A stretch of 5,983 nt of DNA from DTFZ01 sp964510055 (GTDB taxonomy: Bacteria > Bacillota > Clostridia > Christensenellales > SZUA-584): contig CAZDZY010000141.1 in NCBI GenBank assembly GCA_964510055.1, positions 1-5,983 of the forward strand, given 5' to 3'. Below are positions 1 to 5,189 of this stretch, in pieces (position 1 is the first letter of the stretch; each line of letters begins with the position of its first letter). The notes beneath the pieces were generated by a model. It was not told the DNA's origin. It ran no database searches and saw only the letters and a program-made list of their open reading frames with translations. Both the position numbers and the translations under genes were made by a program.

Positions 1-1
1 G

Positions 2-89
2 CGGAGAGAGAGAGATTCGAACTCTCGGTAGGTGTTAGCCTACACACGATTTCCAATCGTGCGCCTTAGACCAGCTCAGCCATCTCTCC
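2..89 (-). tRNA. tRNA-Ser (anticodon GGA)
   Basis: Read on the minus strand, the sequence folds as a complete class II tRNA. The acceptor stem GGAGAGA/TCTCTCC is perfect and is followed by discriminator G at position 2. The anticodon arm is CACGA-TTGGAAA-TCGTG with anticodon GGA at 54-52. A long variable arm (GTAGG/CCTAC) is typical of serine tRNAs, and the T arm GAGAG-TTCGAAT-CTCTC is perfect. It decodes UCC and UCU. Only one base lies beyond the discriminator before the window ends, so whether CCA is encoded cannot be judged. Confidence 0.97.
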
Positions 90-117
90 ATAAAATTATT
101 CAATTGACGCGAACGTT

Positions 118-146
118 ATTTTATCATACGGCGGTAAAAATGACAA
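118..146 (-). promoter_or_regulatory. Sigma-A-type promoter for tRNA-Ser
   Basis: On the minus strand a -35 box TTGTCA (146-141) is separated by exactly 17 bases from a -10 box TAAAAT (123-118). Each box has one mismatch to consensus. Transcription would start near position 111, about 22 bases before the tRNA 5' end at 89, which suits a tRNA precursor with a short leader. Confidence 0.75.
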
Positions 147-164
147 CACTTTAAGAATCAAACG

Positions 165-193
165 TTTTCATAAATCCTATAATTTTATAAAAT
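165..193 (+). promoter_or_regulatory. Possible promoter for the hydrophobic mini-gene
   Basis: TTTTCA (165-170) and TAAAAT (188-193) are spaced by 17 bases and match 4/6 and 5/6 of the sigma-A consensus. The predicted start near 200 would give a leader of about 50 nt containing the hairpin at 214-244. A perfect TATAAT at 178-183 overlaps the spacer but has no acceptable -35 box at normal distance. The region is AT-rich, so chance matches are likely. Confidence 0.35.
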
Positions 194-213
194 GCGCAAC
201 GTAATAAAGACGT

Positions 214-244
214 TCTCCTTTTAATAGTGATAATTATAAGGAGA
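214..244 (+). promoter_or_regulatory. Hairpin masking the ribosome site of the mini-gene
   Basis: TCTCCTT (214-220) pairs perfectly with AAGGAGA (238-244). After one T-T mismatch, TAAT (222-225) pairs with ATTA (233-236), leaving a 7-base loop (226-232). The right arm contains the AAGGAG Shine-Dalgarno sequence (238-243) for the GTG start at 254, so the folded RNA would hide it. This arrangement is known from type I toxin mRNAs, RNA thermometers and regulated leaders; which one applies here is not visible. Confidence 0.6.
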
Positions 245-253
245 TCCGATCTT

Positions 254-352
254 GTGATTTTAAATATTTATTATGCGCTGCTTAGCGCATGCAGGTTATG
301 TATGGCAGCATGGATCGTCGTATCGTTTTGGCAGGCGCTTAATAGCGATTAG
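254..352 (+). CDS. Putative 32-aa hydrophobic membrane peptide
   Basis: A GTG start at 254 lies 10 bases after a perfect AAGGAG (238-243), and the frame closes with TAG at 350-352. The 32-residue product is almost entirely hydrophobic (MILNIYYALLSAC, then RLCMAAWIVVSFWQAL, then NSD). It has one Arg near the middle, two Trp, two Cys and a polar C-terminus, consistent with a single membrane-spanning segment. I do not recognise a family. A perfect hairpin (ATGCGCT-GCTT-AGCGCAT, 273-290) sits just inside the coding region, and the ribosome site is hidden in another hairpin (214-244). Hydrophobicity plus a masked ribosome site resembles type I toxins, but no antisense RNA is demonstrable. It could also be a leader peptide or a chance reading frame. 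Confidence 0.45.
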   Translation: MILNIYYALLSACRLCMAAWIVVSFWQALNSD

Positions 353-367
353 AAAAAACGTTATAAT
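339..367 (+). promoter_or_regulatory. Probable promoter of the YjzC-like gene
   Basis: A perfect -10 box TATAAT (362-367) lies 17 bases after TTAATA (339-344), a 4/6 match to the -35 consensus. The start would be near 374, leaving a leader of about 50 nt before the ATG at 425. The -35 box overlaps the last codons of the hydrophobic mini-gene. Confidence 0.45.
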
Positions 368-424
368 AAATACCCGCAATCAGTAAAAAATACAGATGAA
401 ACATAACATGAAAGGGCGGCTAAA

Positions 425-580
425 ATGGATAAATTCAAATCGGGGCAGAAAGCGCCGGAAGGCGGAAATTATAAGATAGTCAATTCAGGGGGGCAGGTAG
501 TGCGGAGCGGCGTCACTATAGATAAAGGCGACTCTTTTCCGCCGACGCCCGGCTCGAACCAACACTTTGAAAAGGAATAA
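425..580 (+). CDS. YjzC-like small protein of unknown function
   Basis: This is a 51-aa gene (ATG 425, TAA 578-580) preceded by an AAAGGG ribosome site (411-416) at normal spacing. The protein begins MDKFKSGQKAPEGGNY and later has the segment VTIDKGDSFPPTP. The order FxxGQKAP...G.Y...G, then a hydrophobic/Thr stretch and KGDxFPP is the pattern I know from the small YjzC family of Firmicutes, which is usually about 50-60 aa. No function is established for that family. There is no signal peptide or membrane segment. The gene appears to be monocistronic, with its own promoter at 339-367 and a terminator-like palindrome 8 bases after the stop. The family assignment is from memory of the conserved pattern; the coding call is strong. 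Confidence 0.8.
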   Translation: MDKFKSGQKAPEGGNYKIVNSGGQVVRSGVTIDKGDSFPPTPGSNQHFEKE

Positions 581-585
581 ATAAA

Positions 586-608
586 CCCAAAAAGTCTTAC
601 GGCTTTTT
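586..608 (+). terminator. Terminator-like palindrome after the YjzC-like gene (repeat copy 1)
   Basis: AAAAAGTC (589-596) pairs with GGCTTTTT (601-608) around the loop TTAC, with one G-T wobble. The A-tract, hairpin and T-tract arrangement 8 bases after the stop codon suggests an intrinsic terminator. The GC part of the stem is only three pairs, so efficiency is uncertain. The 23-base stretch recurs with one substitution at 5221-5243, so it belongs to a small repeat family. Confidence 0.5.
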
Positions 609-695
609 AATTCCTTATTAGAGACCGGAGTGCCTGGTTTCAGCTTAATTACACTCAAGCCATCAAAACAAATTTAATATGCAAAACGAAGGACG

Positions 696-799
696 CTGAA
701 GAGTCCCAAATACAAGGCGCTTTGAGCATTGCGACGGTGATGTAGCAGCGCTACTTCGAGGAGCAAGCGGAAAAGCAACGCAGTAGTTGGGCTTTTCAG
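696..799. repeat. 104-nt imperfect palindromic element (MITE-like repeat or structured RNA)
   Basis: The ends pair over almost their whole length. CTGAAGAG (696-703) pairs with CTTTTCAG (792-799, one G-T). After a bulged T704, CCCAA (705-709) pairs with TTGGG (787-791). After one mismatch, TAC (711-713) pairs with GTA (783-785). Inside, GCG (717-719) can pair with CGC (779-781), TTGC (729-732) with GCAA (763-766), and GTAGC-AGC-GCTAC (742-754) forms a perfect hairpin. No coding frame, target-site duplication or T-tract is seen. This looks like a palindromic intergenic repeat or a structured transcript. Only one copy lies in the window. Confidence 0.5.
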
Positions 800-814
800 A
801 GGCCTGAGAGATAC

Positions 815-844
815 TTGCCAACGCATGTATGCTTTGGGTATACT
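815..844 (+). promoter_or_regulatory. Probable promoter of the U32-family gene
   Basis: TTGCCA (815-820) and TATACT (839-844) are separated by 18 bases and match 4/6 and 5/6 of the sigma-A consensus. The expected start is 850-852, which coincides with the ATG chosen for the downstream gene (852) and would give a leaderless message. Confidence 0.5.
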
Positions 845-851
845 ATTAGGC

Positions 852-3116
852 ATGAAAAAGCCAGAGCTTCTTTCTCCTGCGGGAAATTTATTGTCTGTAT
901 ACCAGGCAGTTCAGAACGGCGCCGGAGCGGTTTATATGGGCGGCAAGAGCTTCGGGGCGCGCGCGTTTGCCGCCAATTTCACTTACGACGAAATGAAACA
1001 GGCGATAGATTACGCCCATACTTATGGCGTAAAAGTCTATATAACAGTAAACACGCTTATATATGAAAACGAAATAAAGGATGTTTTGGAGCATATAAAG
1101 GTTGTATACAGCCTTGGGGCGGATGCGATCATAATGCAGGATGTTGGAATGATAACGCTTGCCCGCAGCTGTTTTCCGGATATCGAGATACACGCGAGCA
1201 CGCAGATGCACAACCATAACGACGAAAGCCTGTATTTTGTTTGGGAACTCGGAGCCGCAAGGGCGATACTTGCCCGTGAGATGGATATCGGGCAGATCAA
1301 AAACCTTACGTGCGGCATAGAAAAAGAAGTTTTCATACACGGGGCGCTCTGTATCAGCTATTCCGGACAGTGCCTTGTGAGCGCTATGACGAAAGGCAGG
1401 AGCGGCAACAGAGGCGCATGCGCCCAAAGCTGCCGCATGCGCTACAAGCTCCTGCGCGGTGATGAATATCAAAAGCAGGACGGGGAGTATCTGCTCAGCA
1501 CAAAAGATATAGCGCTGTTTGAAGATATACAGAAACTGCTCGAAGCGGGCATAAGCTGTTTTAAGATCGAGGGCAGGATGAAGCCTCCCGAATATGTGGG
1601 GCACGTCACAAAGATATACGCAAAGCTGCTTGAAAACTACGGAAAAGGCGAGCCGTTATCGGTAAATGAGGACGATATAGAAAAGCTTGGCAGACTATTT
1701 AACCGCGGCTTCTCAAAAGGCCATCTTTTCGGCAATAGCGGGAAAGAACTTATGGGGACTCTTCGCCCTAACCACAGGGGAGTGCCGATAGGGCGGGTGC
1801 AATCAATAGGCGCAGACAGGATAAGGATAAGCCTTAGCGGCCAGCTGAATCAGGGCGACGGCATAAAATTTGAGCAAAGCGACACGGGATTTATATGTAA
1901 TAAGATATACAAAAACGGCAGGCTCGTTTCCAGCGCGGATCAAGGTGATGTTATAGAACTCGACAAAAAAGTCGGCGCGGAAGCGGGGGAGACGGTAGTA
2001 AAAACGAGCGATATCAAGCTGTTTGATGAGCTTCAGAGCTATGCGGGGCAAAGAAAAGTCGTTATCAGCGGACATATTACAGCAATAGCGGGGGAGCCGC
2101 TTAGCCTTGAAGCCGCTGACTCGGAAGGGCATAGCATAACGGCGGAAGGGGAAACCGTGCAGCGAAGCAGGACAAGCCCGACATCGGAAGCGGATATCAG
2201 GGAAAGCATGGGCAAGCTCGGCGATACGCCGTATATATTCGGCGCCTTCACTATAGACGGCGGCGGGGATATTTTCATCGCTAAAAGCAGCCTTAACGCG
2301 CTCCGGCGCGAAGCGGCGCGCAGACTTACTGAAGCGCGAACGGCTCTGAGGCCTCGAAGAATACTCGAATACAGCCACATCCCTGCGCAGAATAACGACG
2401 AGCAAAGTTCGCCCATATTGCATGCCCTGATAAGAACACCGAAACAATTTGAGGTTGTAAAGGATATGCCCATAGGCGATATATACACGGGCGATAAAAA
2501 GCTGTACTTTGACAATAAAAATAAATATAAAAATTTAAGGCTTAAGACGGGCAGATCAGCAAAAGTAAACGAGCCGTATTCGGGCGAACGGCTGCTCGTC
2601 ACCGACAACGGCGGCGTTTATTCATATCGCGGCAAAAACGATATGGTACTTGATCATACGCTCAACGTTCTCAACTCATATACGGCTGCGTATTTTGCGG
2701 GGCACGGCGCAAAACGTATAGCATTGTCTCCCGAATTGGATACAGGGCAGATCGAGGCGTTGATAAAAGGATATGAAAGAGCTAACGGACAAGCGCCCGT
2801 ATTGGAAGCAATCGTTTCTGCCCGGCATGAACTTATGGTAATGCAGCACTGTGTCATATCGGCAAAGAAAAACTGCGGGCTGTGCAGGAGGGGCAGCTTT
2901 TGTCTCGAAGACCTCGAAGGGGGCAGGTTCCCGATAGCGACTGACGGCAGCTGCAATAATTATATTATGAACAGCAGGTATGTTGAAACGGATGTTCCAA
3001 AACTGCTGAAGATGGGGATAAAACATTTCAGGGTGGAGTTATTTGACCAGAATGAAACGGATAGCAAAGCGGTCGTACAAAGGTTTTTAGATCTGATCAA
3101 TGAAAAAGGGAGGTAA
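852..3116 (+). CDS. U32-family peptidase-like protein with DUF3656 domain (RlhA/YdcP type)
   Basis: This 754-aa protein starts MKKPELLSPAGN, the usual N-terminus of U32 proteins, which is why ATG 852 is preferred over ATG 825. The N-terminal half is the U32 domain. The family signature spans residues 159-177 (EVFIHGALCISYSGQCLVS), with Cys167 and Cys174, followed by Cys190 and Cys194 in GACAQSC. A beta-rich segment follows at about 296-393, then a DUF3656 region at about 395-500. The C-terminal domain has further cysteines (667, 675, 678, 684, 701). E. coli RlhA has the same U32-DUF3656 order and hydroxylates C2501 of 23S rRNA, while its paralogue TrhP acts on tRNA. The role here is therefore probably iron-dependent RNA hydroxylation in the cytoplasm. 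Collagenase-like annotation is historical. The gene is monocistronic. No good ribosome site is visible before either ATG. Confidence 0.93.
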   Translation: MKKPELLSPAGNLLSVYQAVQNGAGAVYMGGKSFGARAFAANFTYDEMKQAIDYAHTYGVKVYITVNTLIYENEIKDVLEHIKVVYSLGADAIIMQDVGMITLARSCFPDIEIHASTQMHNHNDESLYFVWELGAARAILAREMDIGQIKNLTCGIEKEVFIHGALCISYSGQCLVSAMTKGRSGNRGACAQSCRMRYKLLRGDEYQKQDGEYLLSTKDIALFEDIQKLLEAGISCFKIEGRMKPPEYVGHVTKIYAKLLENYGKGEPLSVNEDDIEKLGRLFNRGFSKGHLFGNSGKELMGTLRPNHRGVPIGRVQSIGADRIRISLSGQLNQGDGIKFEQSDTGFICNKIYKNGRLVSSADQGDVIELDKKVGAEAGETVVKTSDIKLFDELQSYAGQRKVVISGHITAIAGEPLSLEAADSEGHSITAEGETVQRSRTSPTSEADIRESMGKLGDTPYIFGAFTIDGGGDIFIAKSSLNALRREAARRLTEARTALRPRRILEYSHIPAQNNDEQSSPILHALIRTPKQFEVVKDMPIGDIYTGDKKLYFDNKNKYKNLRLKTGRSAKVNEPYSGERLLVTDNGGVYSYRGKNDMVLDHTLNVLNSYTAAYFAGHGAKRIALSPELDTGQIEALIKGYERANGQAPVLEAIVSARHELMVMQHCVISAKKNCGLCRRGSFCLEDLEGGRFPIATDGSCNNYIMNSRYVETDVPKLLKMGIKHFRVELFDQNETDSKAVVQRFLDLINEKGR

Positions 3117-3126
3117 ACCTCCCTTT
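3105..3126. terminator. Bidirectional terminator between converging genes
   Basis: AAAGGGAGG (3105-3113) pairs perfectly with CCTCCCTTT (3118-3126) around the loop TAAA. The plus-strand stop codon TAA (3114-3116) is in the loop, and the minus-strand stop codon (3127-3125) is at the stem base. Read on the minus strand the stem is followed by a T run (five T from 3107 to 3103), which makes a good intrinsic terminator for the SDR operon. On the plus strand the T run is only three long, so it is weaker there. Confidence 0.85.
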
Positions 3127-3925
3127 ATGCTTTGTTCTCCAGCCACTTGCTCTGCGCTGTGTTCCATCTTCCGTAAAGCAGCTTCGCTATCCACGTCGCC
3201 GGCACGAGCCGCCCCGCGATGCTGAATACTCGATTCAACGCGCCCGGTATATAGACCCGCCTGCCTGAAAGCACGCGTGAGATGGTCCTGCGGGCTACCG
3301 TTTCAAGACGGTTAGTGGTAGCGTTTCCCCAAAACCCCTGTGAAGATATTCCCGCCAACGCTTCTTTTGTAGTGGCGAGGCCGCCGGGGCACAGCGCCAA
3401 TACGCGTACGTTGTCTCCTTTTAGTTCCTGACCGAGAGCTATGGAAAAGTCGAGGAGAAATCTCTTCGAAGCCGCGTACGTTGCCTTGAGCGGTATCGGG
3501 TAGATAGACGCCAGGCTGGAAACGTTGACGATATACAAAGGCTTTCTTTCAACTCTTCTTTCCAGCAGCGAATGCGTTACTTTAAGCGTCGCGGCAACAT
3601 TAAGCTGCACTATGCTGTCGATGCGTTTGCTGTCGCGCCCCGCAAAGCTGCCCTCAAAATCAAGGCCCGCTATATTCAGCAGCATATCAGGATTAATGCC
3701 CAGAACATCAAGATGCGAAAATATTGCATCGACCGATACGGGGTCCGTTAGATCGCAGGCCTTTATGTATACTTTAACGCCGTATCTGCGGACGACCCCG
3801 ATACGGATGCCGTCAAGCTGGGTTTCGTTTAGATCGGTCAAAAACAGATCGTAACCCCTGCGTGCGCATTCGCAAGCCATCGCCCGCCCGAGACCGCCGG
3901 CTGCGCCGGTTATAAGTGTTATCAT
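3125..3925 (-). CDS. Classical short-chain dehydrogenase/reductase (SDR), last gene of operon
   Basis: This 266-aa enzyme has a Rossmann fold of the classical SDR type. The cofactor motif TGAAGGLG is at residues 6-13, and Asp31 at the end of strand 2 favours NAD(H) over NADP(H). CDLTD is at 56-60 region, NIAG at 84-87 (variant of NNAG), and the structural Asn is 109. The catalytic Ser lies in NVSS (134-137), Tyr150 and Lys154 form YAASK, and PG is at 180-181. The tail after about residue 220 is rich in hydrophobic and basic residues and could touch a membrane, as in some lipid-active SDRs. Its ATG overlaps the previous stop by ATGA, with GAAGGGAG nine bases upstream. It oxidises an alcohol or reduces a carbonyl; the substrate cannot be read from the sequence. 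Confidence 0.9.
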   Translation of the reverse strand: MITLITGAAGGLGRAMACECARRGYDLFLTDLNETQLDGIRIGVVRRYGVKVYIKACDLTDPVSVDAIFSHLDVLGINPDMLLNIAGLDFEGSFAGRDSKRIDSIVQLNVAATLKVTHSLLERRVERKPLYIVNVSSLASIYPIPLKATYAASKRFLLDFSIALGQELKGDNVRVLALCPGGLATTKEALAGISSQGFWGNATTNRLETVARRTISRVLSGRRVYIPGALNRVFSIAGRLVPATWIAKLLYGRWNTAQSKWLENKA

Positions 3926-4782
3926 TGTTTTACGCTCCCTTCAAATTTAATTCCGCAAAGCTGTTCGCTCAGTTCAAACAGACGCTTTGCGTATTCTTCA
4001 CTATCGGCATGCCTGCTGTACGCACACGGAACCGAATCGTGGTAATACAACCCTTCCGGATGCTCCGGCCGGGTGCAAAGATACTGATAAGTTTGCGCCG
4101 GCCTTTCAGGAGAGACGCCGCTTTTCTTGCGCAGTTCCCATACCAGATGCGTAAGTCCTCCCGTTTGTTTCGAGCCTATATCCGTGTTAACGAGCCCCGG
4201 GTCCACCACATATGCCCTCACCCCTAAGTTTGAAAACCTGCGGTTGAATTCGTTCGCGAAAAGCATATTCGCGAGTTTGGACTGTTTGTACGCATACAGC
4301 GGGCTGTAACGCTTTTCGAACATTATGTCGTTCCAGCGGATGCGTGTGTGCTTATGCGAACCGCTTCCCGTCAATATCAGCCTGCCGCCCGCTTTAACGA
4401 GGTGGGGGAGGAGCCTGTAAGTGAGCAGGAATCCCGCGAGATGGTTGAGCGCGAACTGCAGCTCATATCCCTGTTCGGTCGTAGTATACCAGTTGCGCAC
4501 CCCGCCCGCGTTGCTTATAAGGGCGTCGAGCTTGCCTCCCCGCGCGGCGAGCGATACGGATATTTCGTCGGCAACCCTGTTCACTTCGCTCTGCTGCGCG
4601 AGATCACCGTAAACGAATGTGATATCCGCATCCGGGAGAGTTTCCAGTAACCGCGTTTTTGCGCTTTCGCTGTTTTCTTTGCTGCGGCCTACGCATATTA
4701 CGCTCCAGCCCCCTGCAGCCAGCGCTTTAGCCGCCTCAAAGCCTATTCCCGATGTCGCTCCGGTTATTATTGCCGTTTTCAT
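3922..4782 (-). CDS. Retinol-dehydrogenase-like SDR
   Basis: This 286-aa SDR has TGATSGIG at residues 7-14 and Arg33 (VGRS) after strand 2, which favours NADP(H). It also has Asp60-Leu61, NAG at 91-93, Asn113, a catalytic Ser in LTGSGSH (about 140), Tyr165 and Lys169 in YKQSK, and DPG at 194-196 followed by VNTDI. The long stretch between the Ser and Tyr, the QFALNHLAGFLLT segment and the PGLVNT segment resemble bacterial relatives of retinol dehydrogenases and WW-domain oxidoreductase. These are broad groups, so the substrate is unknown. The ATG overlaps the preceding stop by ATGA, and AAAGGAG lies eight bases upstream inside the end of the DUF4097-like gene. It is translationally coupled to both neighbours. 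Confidence 0.9.
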   Translation of the reverse strand: MKTAIITGATSGIGFEAAKALAAGGWSVICVGRSKENSESAKTRLLETLPDADITFVYGDLAQQSEVNRVADEISVSLAARGGKLDALISNAGGVRNWYTTTEQGYELQFALNHLAGFLLTYRLLPHLVKAGGRLILTGSGSHKHTRIRWNDIMFEKRYSPLYAYKQSKLANMLFANEFNRRFSNLGVRAYVVDPGLVNTDIGSKQTGGLTHLVWELRKKSGVSPERPAQTYQYLCTRPEHPEGLYYHDSVPCAYSRHADSEEYAKRLFELSEQLCGIKFEGSVKQ

Positions 4783-5189
4783 TTTGCTGCTCCTTTAAAA
4801 TAAGATTCGGGCGCATAGACCGTTATCTTTAGCTCATAAGGCTGAGAAAACAGGCCGAGGAAATCGTCAGGGAACGGCGTCTTTGTTATAGTAAGGACGC
4901 CGTCATTGACTTCTGCGCTTATCATCCTGCTTACGTCTATGTGTTCGGGGCGCCATGCCTTTATATAGGCCGATATCTTCGGGCCGTTCTGTTCCGCGGG
5001 TACTACCCGTATCGAGTCCTGCTCTATATCCGGTGCTGCTATTGAGCTGAACTGTTTATCGATCGGGAATGTTTTCTCATCTTCCCGCGACATTATGGCG
5101 TCCGTGCTTATCGCTATGCCTATCGTCACCGCTATGCCTATAAGACCTGTTACCAGTCCCGCTAAAAGCAGTTTAGTCTTTTTATTCAT
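4779..5189 (-). CDS. Shortened DUF4097-like membrane-anchored protein
   Basis: The 136-aa product has a basic N-terminus (MNKKTK), one membrane segment (about residues 8-28) and an extracellular part. The pattern FSSIAAPDIEQDSIRVVPAEQNGP, then NDGVLTITK (95-103) and ELKITVYAPESYF (119-131), matches the opening strands of DUF4097 putative adhesin proteins. Family members are usually about twice this length or more and continue after ITVYxP with a long series of short beta-strand repeats. Those are missing: the frame ends in GAAK, encoded by the ribosome site of the next gene. The gene is therefore probably truncated, perhaps still translated for coupling. Position after DUF1700 supports the family. 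Its own AAGGAG ribosome site is 12 bases before the ATG, which overlaps the preceding stop by ATGA. Confidence 0.75.
   Translation of the reverse strand: MNKKTKLLLAGLVTGLIGIAVTIGIAISTDAIMSREDEKTFPIDKQFSSIAAPDIEQDSIRVVPAEQNGPKISAYIKAWRPEHIDVSRMISAEVNDGVLTITKTPFPDDFLGLFSQPYELKITVYAPESYFKGAAK

Larger units (their letters stand above)
609..851. other. Non-coding stretch between the YjzC-like and U32 genes
   Basis: No credible gene is visible here. The first part (609-695) holds nothing I can name. The second part holds the 104-nt palindromic element (696-799), followed by the promoter-like sequence for the U32 gene (815-844). Confidence 0.6.

Noticed and set aside
178..183. Perfect TATAAT as the main promoter of the mini-gene
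   Set aside because: No -35 box at 16-18 bases and no extended -10 TG. The neighbouring TTTTCA-N17-TAAAAT pair is a better fit.
233..261. Minus-strand TATAAT (238-233) as the promoter of an antisense antitoxin RNA
   Set aside because: The corresponding -35 position reads AAAATC, which is a poor match, and no terminator is visible for such an RNA. An antitoxin is therefore not supported.
696..799. Riboswitch or T-box controlling the U32 gene
   Set aside because: No known riboswitch core or T-box motif is recognisable, and the likely promoter of the gene lies downstream of the element, so it would not be in the mRNA.
825..851. Upstream in-frame ATG at 825 as the start of the U32 gene
   Set aside because: It would add MYALGILLG, which is not part of the family N-terminus. 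It has no ribosome site, and the likely promoter -10 box lies downstream of it.
888..1604. Long minus-strand frame of 238 codons opposite the U32 gene
   Set aside because: It lies entirely under a strongly conserved coding region, its protein resembles no family I know, and it has no ribosome site. It is a shadow frame, as are the minus-strand frames at 1803-2447 and 2039-2608.
3916..4650. Plus-strand frames opposite the SDR genes (3916-4227 and 4348-4650)
   Set aside because: They oppose conserved SDR motifs and have no recognisable domain or ribosome site.
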